Shown: positions 10,111 through 20,148 of the stretch, piece after piece
Position numbering within the stretch: position 1 is the first letter of the stretch
Layout: each line of letters begins with the position of its first letter
Assembly (NCBI GenBank): GCA_001598975.1
Contig: BBXU01002622.1
Location: forward strand, 1 to 42,283
DNA from: Parachlorella kessleri
Taxonomy: Eukaryota > Chlorophyta > Trebouxiophyceae > Chlorellales > Chlorellaceae
Direction: 5' to 3'
DNA length: 42,283 nt
Notes under the pieces: model-generated
Databases searched by the model: none
What the model was told of the DNA's origin: nothing
The model's input: the letters and a program-made list of their open reading frames with translations, nothing else
Program-made: the position numbers and the translations under genes

Positions 10111-12495
10111 ATGAAGCCGATGGTTGTCTGCATGGGCCTGGCGCTCGTGTTGTTGATCACCCCAAGGGTGGCCCATGCACAGGGTTGCAGCTCGATAGGG
10201 TCCTCCATAGCTTACGCGCCAGGTGGGTCAGCAGCTGTGTAAACCTCAGCTTGCTTCTAGGCCTGTCCAAGGGTGTCACCAGTGGGTTGCGAACGTGCAA
10301 AGGGCTTTTACGCGGCAGGTACCCTCCCTAGCTAGTCCATGGCCCGTGGAGAGGCAAATTAGATCTGGGGGCTTTAGAACTGGGGTTTTGCGCATGCGTG
10401 GTGGTGTGCTGTGGCAGGCAGTCTTCTGCACTGTGGGTGTGGCGTTTCTGCTGCAGGTTGTGCGGATGGCTCACAGAAATCGTGCCCGCTATTGCAGGCA
10501 GCAGCCCGCTGGACCAGACAATGAAGGATGCCTTCAATAGGTGCCAGCAGGTGTCGCAGTATGACTCCTGCGACTCCATTGCAGAGCAATTGGCAAAGGC
10601 ACGTCGGCAGGACCCCTAAAACCTCTTCCTGGCACAATGTAGGGTGGCGCCTAGCTGCGCATGCAATGCCAATGAGGCACATTATCCGAGGCATGCTGCT
10701 TACTGTGCTCACTGCCACTCCTTGGTTACGCACCGGTGCAAACTACCAGGCAGGTACCTGCTTGCAATTTCATGCTGAACCCCCGTGCCTTCAGGTCAGG
10801 TACCCACTGTGCCGACCGTCTGACGCTTGTCTTCCCACCTGGATTGCAGACAGTAGCAGACAACGTGGCGACGGCTGCGACCCAAGTGGTGGGGACAGTA
10901 TCCGGCGGACGTGAGTGCTGCGCATGGTGCCCAGGGTTCTCTATGTTGCAAGCGGCCCTTCGTGCGGGTAGATTGTGGCAGACTCAGGGAGCATGCCAGC
11001 TGTTATACCCTGCTGCATATTGAGGAAAGGTTAGGAGTATATTCGCCTGCGCTAAGAAGCCTGCCAAGTCCTCTTCCAGTATAGATGCCTCTGCCACCTG
11101 GGAACGCCCTGCTTGAGCAAGCGGGCTGCCACCAGGTTGCGTCCGTGGGTCCTGTTCGTCCATTGTGCAAGACCCACGGCAGAGAGCCAACTGCTCCACC
11201 TTCCACTGGCAGCTGTGTAGGCGCCCAGGAAGACACTGGCACTGCCTTTCACTGCTGCCTGCAGCATCATGCTTTGCGGAGGCCAAAGGCAAGGCTGAGT
11301 CGAGCGTGGGCCAGGCTTACGCAAGCGCCCTGAACCAGGGCGGCTGCAAGAGCGGCACATCTGTGTCGACTGCCACCACCAAGGCCGCCACCGATGCTGT
11401 GGTCCGCGCTGTCTCAGGTAGGAGGCGCACATGCGCATGTGTCTGCCACCCACCAACCTGGTGTTGCGCTGCAGGAGTCTGCAATTAGGACTGCCATGCA
11501 CTCTCTTGCTTCAGCTGCCAGCGGGCCCTCTGCAACCGGCTCAGCAAGCTACATTTCATGGAAGCGGGCTACAGCAAAGCTCACTGCCTGGTGCCCTGGC
11601 TTTCCATGCTTTTGCTTTTTGGTCGTGGTCGTGGACCTTAAACACGATTGGTTATGGACTGTGTGGTGCTGGGAGCGAGTTGAGTTTACTCCTCCTGTGT
11701 GCACTGGGGCTCCCTAATCCCAATCCCCATGTGCACTGGTTGGACGGGTTTTGGGAGTTTCCCGTCTGACACCCATGCACCCCAGCCCCAGATCGAACCC
11801 CGGCCGATATACTAGCTGGGCGGCTTGGAGTTAAGGCGCCCAAGTTGAGGATTCAAGCCTCCATATCCATGAAAGCGAGGGCTAGCGAGCCATGTGATGA
11901 AGGGGTGGCGGCCAGCTAGCAGCGCTCGAGTGGTGCATGCCATTAAACCGGTCACTGTCAGTGTGTCAATCCTAGCTGTGATTTCAAGACCCAAGGTCGT
12001 TCCATTGTGGTGGGAATCCAGTGGTTCAGCCTGCAGCAAACGGTAGTGACTGCCTGCCTAGTAGCAGCCTGGTTGAGATTCATTTCTAGGTGTGACAAGA
12101 TTGTGACTGACCCGCAAGGGTGGTGGAAAGCTGTAAGACTAGACTAAGACTAGACTTCCATGCTTTTGCTGCAGACTGTACTGCAGTCCTGAACCAGGGC
12201 ACGGGTGGCACAGCAACCTGCCAACAGTCAAACATAGCCTCGGTGAGCCCAACCTGTTTCTGTTGAATAGCTGAATCATGTCGCCACATCCCCGCTGCAG
12301 ACCCAGTGCAGCCTCTACCCAGAATGCCATGTGCAGCACGTCGCAGTATATGATGAATACCTTGCGCGAAAGCGCTCACTGGACCCAAGTGACATAGTGC
12401 TGTGCTGCATCACAACAATGGTCCTTGCATGCTGCGTGCAGCAAATACTAGACGATGTGAAGAGGTCACTTGCAGTGGCCCTGGCTGCGTGCTGA
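10111..12495 (+). CDS. Secreted Ala/Cys-rich protein, family copy 3 (182 aa, 6 exons)
   Basis: Exons: 10111-10222, 10498-10598, 10850-10910, 11265-11417, 12175-12242, 12442-12495 (549 bases). The signal peptide is MKPMVVCMGLALVLLITPRV plus AHA. Mature cysteines are at 26, 53, 62, 94, 119, 143, 157 and 182, matching all eight of copy 2, with C-x8-C and C-x13-C spacing kept. The last two exons have exactly the same lengths as in copy 2 (68 and 54 bases). Two copy 2 introns are absent: exons 1+2 are fused and exons 5+6 are fused. The second intron needs a GC donor (AAAG followed by GCACGT); reading through reaches TAA six codons later. Were that intron not spliced, this copy would be a truncated pseudogene. 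Function unknown. Confidence 0.78.
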
Positions 12496-12867
12496 GAGAA
12501 TAAGCTGAAGGCGTGCTGGAGACCAAGATGCCGCCAGCCGGGGCTGTTGCACACCCCAAACCCACCCAGTGTCGGTGTCCCACACTAGGATGTACATGTT
12601 GTTCTGGAACAAGCAAATCCACGAGGCTGTCGCAAAGCTGGAAGGTCCCTGTGTCAGATGATGCAATCTCCACAGCGTGGTGGCAGATAAGGTTTTTTCG
12701 TGTGGGGTAACAATGTTCCTAGCGATAGCCAAGGCATCACGAAGCAGCTCACACTTTGGTGAATCATTTGGCAACACTCCATCCGTTTGAGCGAAAAAAC
12801 AGCGACCCACAGGAACCCTTCCATTCTTTTAGTACCTCGGGTCTTCACGGCTCTGCCCAATGTTCCC

Positions 12868-12872
12868 TGTAA
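12868..12872 (+). terminator. TGTAA poly(A) signal of family copy 3
   Basis: First TGTAA pentamer after the copy 3 stop, 373 bases downstream, in a region without convincing coding sequence. Confidence 0.45.
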
Positions 12873-13189
12873 TAAGGGCATCACCCAGGTGGGCACCTCA
12901 CCCTGCCTGCCCAAAGCAGCTACAACCGGCCCACCCCACAGCAGCCGCCAGCATCAGAGCGCAGTTTCCTTTACTAGGTGGGAGCTTGCCTGGGCACTGA
13001 GGCAGCATAGTCAGCTTCCTGAGGGGCCCGGAGGCCCACTAGACGAGGCTAGTGTGCGGGTCACCTGGGCCGAGGTGAGCCCCACCCAAGGCCGCCGACA
13101 CCGTCAGCGTCTGGAAGGCTGCCTGTATGCGAGGCTCTAGATTGGCAACGTGAGGCTCGAAGCTGCTGGCACAGTGCAACAGGGCTTAC

Positions 13190-13270
13190 GTGCTCGCAAA
13201 ACTCCCAAGCTCCAGGCTGCAAGTTAAGCAGCCAGTGGGCCTCCGCCTCGATGTGAGCTGTGGGATGCTG
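13190..13270 (-). pseudogene. Possible importin-beta N-terminal fragment
   Basis: An 81-base open stretch flanked by CTCCAG and GTAAGC encodes QHPTAHIEAEAHWLLNLQPG and then AWEFCEH. The pattern A-x-x-W-L-x-x-x-Q-x-x-x-A-W is that of the first HEAT repeat of karyopherins such as transportin-3 and importin-13. A preceding stretch could give QQQHIVQALFKIAL, but no phase-consistent splice joins the two. Only about 700 bases separate this from the end of copy 3, far too little for a karyopherin of roughly 1000 residues. I read it as a gene fragment, or a chance match. A (GGT)n tract sits nearby at about 13480-13500. Confidence 0.28.
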
Positions 13271-13774
13271 CTGGAGTGCCAGGCAGACAGGGAAGTTCAT
13301 ACCCCACCCACGCAGGCATAGTCAAAGGCGACCTGTCCAGCGGAGCTGTAGCATGTTGCACTACCCAGGGCAATCTTGAATAGCGCCTGTACGATATGCT
13401 GCTGCTGACTGCATGCCCACTCACTGCTGCACATCGAAATTCCAGACTGCGGCAACTACAGACCCCTGGCGAAGGGGGGGAGCGGTGGTGGTGGTGGTGT
13501 GATGGTTACATGTAACCTTTCGAAGATAGCACGGCGCAGAGCTCGTCCGTTATGGTATTCCAAAGGTGGCTGTGAAGACGGATTCACTGATAGGAGCTGG
13601 ATAGGAGGGACAATGCCAAACTGCGGTGCATGCTGTGGCCCCCCGACTCCCGGGCTTTGAGTACCCTCGATACCCAGCTGCACCTTAGCATTCTAGCGTG
13701 GCATCGTATCCCAAATCCTACCAACTGCCGGAGCAAGCCCTCAGTTGGCCGCGCTGCAGGGTGGTGCCGGCGCG

Positions 13775-16700
13775 ATGGGTGCCTACTTCTCGAAATGCGA
13801 GCCTGCAGCGCCCGCACCGGCTGCAGTAAATCCATTCTTGACGCCTACAGCGGCTGCAGCAGCGGCTGCGGCTGCTGAAAAGGTGGGGGTGCTGGGGCAT
13901 GTCAATGCAGTCTGCTCATCCGACAACTGTTTTTACCCAGTTCACATGGGTCTTTCAGACCTTACTCGGCTAGGTCCTGTTACTGACATGGGAGGCTTTG
14001 CTTGGGTGCTGCAGAAGGTTGCTACAGATTACACGGCGCTGCCCCAACCCGTGCGATATGAGGAGCTGCAGCGGGAGGTCATGAGTGAGTTTGTTCGTTT
14101 TTCAGCACGCAGCTTGACAGCTGCGTCGTGAGACCAGTGCATCAATTAGTAACCATACAGAAACAGGAGCTGAGACACTTATGAGTGATTGTCCTGAGTC
14201 GCTCAGCCGGCTCACAAATGGGTTCTGGATCGCTACAACCTTGAGTACAAGGTATTAGGCTTGGCAATTTTGTGGTTTGGTTCCCGAGAATCATTGGACC
14301 CAGGCCAATGGCGTGGACCTGTCTGTGTTGTTGCAGTGTCCCTCAAGCCCGACCTGTTCGAGGGCCTGCGCTTTGACATCACTAAGCCCCTCAACCAGAA
14401 CTTTGCTCTGAGCCACAGGTGGGGTTTTACCCTCCATTACGTGGCAGCCGGCCATGCTGCAGTCTCCTTAGGGTGTTGAGGGGTTAGGACGCTGTCGTTG
14501 AACACCTAGCAGGGTCCGGTCCGAACTCCTAACCAACCTCGCCCCCTTGGCGTTGTTGTGGTGCTCAGGACGATCTGTGGTAAAGCAAGTTGTCGCCTTG
14601 TCCAACGATGTCGGCATGCGGGATGAAGGCGTGCATCTGGCTCCTCTGGGCGCGAGCACTTCGCCAGTTGGCCGAGGCTGAGTATAACCCTCGCCGCTGG
14701 CGCAGCTGTGTAAGCGCCGCCGCTCATTGCCTGGCATGCTGTCCTGCTGCAGCGTGTTTATGGGCAACCAGGACGTGCCGACTGCCGGTGCCCAAGTGGT
14801 GAAGATGGCGATAGGCACCTATGAGTTTGGTGCCAACCTGGTGACCAACAAGGGCAACCTCCTGCTGGGCCGCATCAACAGCGACGGCCGGCTCACGGGG
14901 CGAATCAAGTGAGGAGGCAAAGCCTACGCGCAGCGGAAGAGCAATGGCTTGGGGGTGGCGTGGTGCTGGCAAGCGTGGGACACCGGGGCTGCAGGCTTAG
15001 AGGAGTCTGGTGGCAAGCAGACGCTGCAAGATCAGTGCTGGCTTTGGTTTGTCGGCCTTGAGTGGTGGTGCCTGCCGCTTGGTGAGCTGACAATGAGGTG
15101 GTTGGGGTGGGAGTCTGGGAAGCAGTGTTGACAGACGCCCGGTCACAGACTGCAAGGCGCCACCTTGGCGTGTAGCAATAGAGTTGCCCACTCCCAAGAC
15201 GGCTGAAGCGTGGTTGGCTTGGACCTACGCACCGCAATGGTGTACCCCTGTAACTTGACTCCTGCGAAGATTGATTAACTGCTGCTGTGGCGGCCAAGCA
15301 AGGTCATGCGCCAGACTGCCTAAATTGGCTGCCTGGGTTGTGGCGCATGCAGGTACGACCTGACTGACTGGGCGGCGGCCAAGGCTCAGTTCCAGATGGC
15401 CCAGGAGAAGGGCATGAGCCAGGCCATGTTTGATTGCGACCTCAAGGGCAAGGACTGGAACGGGCAGCTCAAGTACGGCACCAGCAACTTCTACGGTGGG
15501 TGGGGCGGACTGCTGTGTCCATGGTCTGTGCCAGCGGAACGTTGAGCTGGCGGTCTGTGTGGGCCTTGCCGCTTGGACCCAAATGGGTGTGTGGGGGCGT
15601 GTGGGTGGGTGGGGGGGGGGGTAGGGGGGGGGCAGTTGCGTGTTGCGAGGGCTGCTGCTGAGGATGACATCCAGGCAGGCTGACCAGTTCCGACAATCTA
15701 GCAGCGGTGGTGTATCTCCTCGCTCAAGCAGTCTACTTATTGGCTAGGGTATGGGATTATGCAAGGCGTCCTCACAACTAGTAGCTTTTGACCTTGGTGG
15801 TGCGGCTGCTGACGCACTTGCCGGCGACCTACCCTCACTTTGCAGGCGCCAACTACTTCCAAAGCATCACGCCCCAGATTGCCGTGGGCGGCGAGGTGTT
15901 CTACCTAGCCGAGCAGCGGAGATCAGGTCAGACCTGGCAGTCTCAGCGCACATCATCCCTGGTTGCTCGCCCGGCCAGTTGGGTCTACCATGAGCAGCCA
16001 ATCAGCCATGCTTTGGCACGGCTCACACCTGCTGGTATCAGCTGTGCCTATACCTTGCTTGAGCGCACGGTCCTGTGTGAGTGCGCCTCGCGTAGCTAGC
16101 TTGTGTCTCATGAGCTCGGCCGCTTTCCTGACGCCATGCCTGGCCCATGCCCTGCCACCCGCCTGCAGGCTTTGGGCTGGCGGCGCGGCGCCAGGCAGAC
16201 AAGAGTGTGGCCACGCTGCAGATTGCCAACACCGGGCTCATATCGCTGTCTTACGTACAGAAAGTTAGCGAGAAGGTGGGCCCGGGTCAGAGAGTGGGGT
16301 TGCCCGGCAGCTGTCACACCACCTGCCTGTCGGCATGGCCTTGGTGAAGTGACGGTTTCCCATGACAGCGGCCAGCGGCAGTAGTTGTCGAGATGGTGTC
16401 CTCCTGCGCATGCCCCCGTCGCCGGTGTCACGAGCTTTGTTTGCTGCACCTTGCTTCCCTTGGGGGCAAGACGGCAGGTTCACTGCGTGCAAGAGCCAGG
16501 CAGGCGGAACCTCGCCAGCAATTATTGCATAGGCATGATATTGCTCACCGACAAGCTTCTGCTGCGCAGCCTTTGCTTGCTGTTGTCTGCTGCCTTGATT
16601 AGGGTGGAAGTGCTTACCGTACCGCCGCCTGCTCCCCAGCGGTAGGGTTCGTGCCTGGGACACACAGTACTGGTCTAGAAGCCTGCTGCTCTCGCTGTCA

Positions 16701-17478
16701 AAAGCCGTTGCGTGATGCTGTAGGTGTCACTGGCGAGCGACTTCATGTACAATGTGAACTCCCGGGAGGCCACTGCCACGTTTGGCTACGACTACATCCT
16801 GCGGCAGTGCCGCCTGCGGGGGCGCATCGACTCAGGTGGGGTTGGGGAGGCGCTGTGGGCGGAAGGAGAGGGAGAGAAAGACCAAGAAAAGTCGAGCAAG
16901 CAGGATGCCGGGCAGGGTGCAGCCCATGGGTAGGGCATGGTTTGATGGCGTTCCTTGCCTTAAATTACTGGATGGAATTGGCCCCTTGTGCCCAATGCTA
17001 CTGCTCATGCCGGATGCTCCTGTGAAGCACGCTGATCTTGCTCAAGGTGACTCGGCCAACGAGGTGCCCATACCAACACCCTTGTGGCCCAGTGTGTGCA
17101 CCGGTGATGACTGGGTATGCTGTGTGCAATGTGCTGTGCTGCGCAGACGGCAAGATTGCTGCCTTCCTTGAGGAGCGCGTCAACGTTGGCGTCAACTTCA
17201 TCCTCTCTGCGGAAATCGACCACACCAAGAATGACTACAAGTTTGGCTTTGGTGAGTTGCTTCTTTGCGTTGCACGTGTGTGTTGCCACAGCCGGAAGAG
17301 GTGCTTCGAGTCATTCAAGCGGATGGCAGACTCTTTATCAGATGTATCATATCTTAGCTGCTGTTTGTGTAGCAGAACAATTAGATGCTGGGCAAGGTGG
17401 AGGCCCGGTGCATCGCATTCGTATGAAGGCTGTGAGAAGATTGGGTGTGTGGTTGCAGGTATGGCCATTGGCGAATAA
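13775..17478 (+). CDS. TOM40: Tom40, mitochondrial outer-membrane import channel (327 aa, 10 exons)
   Basis: Beta-barrel pore through which nuclear-encoded precursors enter mitochondria, core of the TOM complex. Exons: 13775-13882, 14015-14084, 14337-14418, 14753-14908, 15353-15495, 15846-15926, 16169-16275, 16724-16835, 17147-17251, 17459-17478, all GT-AG and in phase (984 bases). After a variable Ala-rich N-terminus come hallmarks close to plant Tom40: [90 protein letters not shown] and DYKFGFG. The last exon adds only six residues (GMAIGE). VDAC was considered and rejected because these blocks are Tom40-specific. The length fits plant and algal Tom40 (about 310-330). The start is the first ATG of the first exon. 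Confidence 0.96.
15591..15632 (+). repeat. G-rich tract in Tom40 intron 5
   Basis: Runs of three to ten G separated by single T or TA. Several closely spaced G-runs make it a G-quadruplex candidate on the transcribed RNA. It lies in an intron, and no function can be read from sequence. Confidence 0.6.
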
Positions 17479-17807
17479 ACTCCACCCCTCGCTGAACCTC
17501 TTGAGAAAGACCTGATGAGCTGTGGTCAGGCAGCGCCATGCCTCAGATTTGAGGTCTGCTGAAGCTTGTCTGGCCGGTTTTCCTTCCTTGGCCACCCATA
17601 TGGGTAAATATGTTGACAGTCTTTCACGCGGCGCAGCCCTTAGAATCCTGTTCAAGGCTCGTGTGCGGCTTGTTGTGCGGCACCCGCCAGTGTGCCATGA
17701 GAAGCAGGCATGGCTGCAAGAGTGAAAAGATGCTGCTTTCGTGTTCTGTCCGGCATAATAGTACGTGGGCACTGCCCACAACGTCCTGTGCTGCATTGCA
17801 GCCCGTC

Positions 17808-17825
17808 TGTAACTTGTTACTTACA
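17808..17825. terminator. Two-way poly(A) signals shared by Tom40 and the UBC7-type gene
   Basis: On the plus strand TGTAA (17808-17812) lies 330 bases after the Tom40 stop. On the minus strand TGTAA (17825-17821) lies 503 bases after the E2 stop at 18328. The two signals sit within 18 bases, so transcripts of these tail-to-tail genes should end next to each other and may overlap. The rest of 17479-18327 shows no gene. Confidence 0.6.
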
Positions 17826-18327
17826 GTCAGGCCGTGGTTTCGGCAGGTCGTGCCTGAAGGAACTGCCTAGAGGAAAGCACATCAGGTCCCTGCCGACTGC
17901 CAGAGAAGGCAAATGAAAGGGGTGCAAGCCAGAACAATGTGGCGTTGTAGCAACATGAGAGCTGAAAGTACACAAACAGCATTTTATACAAGACTGTATG
18001 ATGGCTGAAGCTACCTAGCACCTGCAGCCTGCCTGCACACCTGCACACCCTGCGCGCATGGCCTCGTTTAAGCGGCCAGGCAAGTCAGCCAAAGCTTGCC
18101 TTTCCAGCCAACCCTAAGCGCACAATGCCGAACAAATCGGCGAAGCCCCTAATCCTCCTTCCACCGCAACCCAAGCCTCACCACCTCTGCTAAACCAACT
18201 TGAAAGCCTGTGCATAGGCAGCTCCCAGGCCACTCTAGGCCTGCCTGCCAGCCGAGCCGCCACACGCTGCGTCAGTGCAAGCGCAAGCACCTTTGCAAGG
18301 CAGCTGGGCCATCACCAAGCTGCTGCT

Positions 18328-19759
18328 TCACAACATCTCTTGGCTCTTCCGCACGATGCGGGCCACCCTCTTCTTGAACCCGTCCTTGTCTTCCCGCCAC
18401 TGCTTGGCTGCGTCAATGTTGGCTGGCGACTCGTCGTTGGGCGAGGACAGCATGCTAATGATGGACAGCACAATGCTCTCCACCTGCAGCCAAGTAAAGT
18501 AATACACCCAACTTGCAGTCCGCATTGTATATCAAATAACGAGCTGCCCAGCAAATATAGAGCTGCTCTTGTAGATGCCCAGCGATAGCAATCACCAGTA
18601 GCCTAGGAGACCGCACAAGACCACCAAGCACATGAGCAGGCATCATCCGTGGCGGCAAGTAACATACCATACTGAGTGGGCGTGTGCCTGCACCGCCTGC
18701 TGTGTCTTTCAGCACACCAAGCAAGACTTCAACACCTAGCCACATACACACTGCACATTGCATGCCAGCGAATGGCACCTCAGGCTCCAGGAGCAGGCCA
18801 ACTTACGCTGTGCACCGGGCTCCAGCGCTCGTTAGCCTGCTCATAACCGTACTGGTCATCGCCTGGCGGGTGCAAGATGGAGATGCAGACCCGCCCGTCC
18901 GGGAACACTGCAGCAGGAACACAAAACACAAAATCCCAGTCAGGAATGCCATCATGGGCAGCATACAGCACAAGCACGCACAGCACCACGCGACCACCAT
19001 GGAAACTCAGTGCCTCTTTGCACCCCAGAAGCTGGTATCACAGCAGGCAAAGTCAGGTCCTAAGTGGGACACCACGACGAGTGGCAGCAAGCACCCTCTC
19101 TCTAGTCCAACGATATGCCACCTGTAACTTCATCCATACCGTTAGGGTGCCACATCTCTGACGTGAAGCGGCAGTCCGGTGGCGACTGTGGGTAATCCTT
19201 TGGAAATTTCAGAATCGCATTAAAGAAGCCGCCCTCATACAGCGTGTCTGGTGGTCCAAGAATGGTCACGGCCCACTCGAACAGGTTACTGCAGGCCGAC
19301 CAAGACATAGACACTCCAGACAAGGGTTTGCAACAGCAACAAATGGAACCCATCCAGAGCAGCAGCAGACAAGGCAAGCAACCTTCCAACACCTGCCAAG
19401 CAGCAAGTATGCTGTCACTCAAGCTCGCCAAGCCGCAGGGGCCCAAAACACCTACCTATCGTCCAGCAGTCCAGCGCTAAAGCCTTCTACTGGGTTCTTA
19501 GTTAGGTCTGCAAAGCATAAGCATAGGCAGTGACCTCCTCACCCCCAAACATCATCACGCACAGAGTCGGACCTCGGCAGGATGCAGGTTCTCGATCAGT
19601 CTGGAAACTCAACGGTATATCCTTGTCCAAAGCAGAGCTTTGTGGATGGGCCACAAGCCTGCCATGCCCCACGCCCAGCAGAAACTTCTATGCAAAAGTG
19701 AGCAGCAGTTCCGCACCTTTGAGCTGCTTTCTGAGTAAGAGAGAAGCCTGGTCGGTCAT
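18328..19759 (-). CDS. UBC7: Ubiquitin-conjugating enzyme E2, UBC7/UBE2G type (166 aa, 5 exons)
   Basis: E2 that accepts ubiquitin from E1 and passes it on with RING-type E3s. In plants, yeast and animals this type serves ER-associated degradation. Exons: 19759-19717, 19507-19456, 19288-19140, 18907-18807, 18483-18328 (501 bases). The protein opens [20 protein letters not shown] and keeps [20 protein letters not shown] and the HPN motif (H79-N81). The catalytic cysteine is C89 in [14 protein letters not shown], followed by the acidic-loop insertion that marks the UBC7/Cdc34/UBE2G branch ([18 protein letters not shown]). The C-terminus is typical ([28 protein letters not shown]). Length and cysteine position equal those of Arabidopsis UBC7. 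All introns are GT-AG. Confidence 0.96.
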
Positions 19760-20148
19760 TGCTGCTCCGCAACTCAAAACGAAAGAACCTTTCTGTACAG
19801 GTGTCGAGAAAGTTAACCAGCAAGTAGCTAAACGTTTGATCGCTTGAGCAGCTCAGGTAACAGCCAGGAGAGCTCTGTTGCAAACGAAAGTCTGTTTCCG
19901 TCATGGCGCTCCAAAAATCTGGCGGGTTGGCTGCTAAGCTGTGCACAATGGAGAGAACTAAATTTCTGTTTAGATACGTTAAGAAAGAGGTGCTGCTCAA
20001 TCAAAGTCAACCATTTGGGCTGCATAGAATCTGCACTGATCACATGTGTCCAATTTCCCAGTGGGCTTGCTGTGCCCTCCCTGCCAGGATCAGCGACACA
20101 AGGGTAGTCATCCTAGGCAGTTTGTAGTGGTAGCATCCTCAGGTCAGC
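19760..20148. promoter_or_regulatory. Divergent intergenic region, UBC7-type gene and the 470-aa protein gene
   Basis: A 389-base gap between two start codons on opposite strands, holding both 5' UTRs and promoters. No clear TATA box or coding exon was seen. Confidence 0.45.

Noticed and set aside
11085..11264. An extra exon of family copy 3 between 10910 and 11265 (GSCVGAQEDTGTAF)
   Set aside because: The direct join 10910/11265 keeps phase and aligns with copies 1 and 2. The candidate needs a weak acceptor and breaks the alignment.
3553..12495. Type I antifreeze protein
   Set aside because: Alanine-rich helices are present, but there is no regular 11-residue Thr/Ala repeat, and the conserved cysteine framework is unlike that family.
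13775..17478. Annotation as VDAC porin
   Set aside because: The conserved blocks ([38 protein letters not shown]) are Tom40 sequences, not VDAC.
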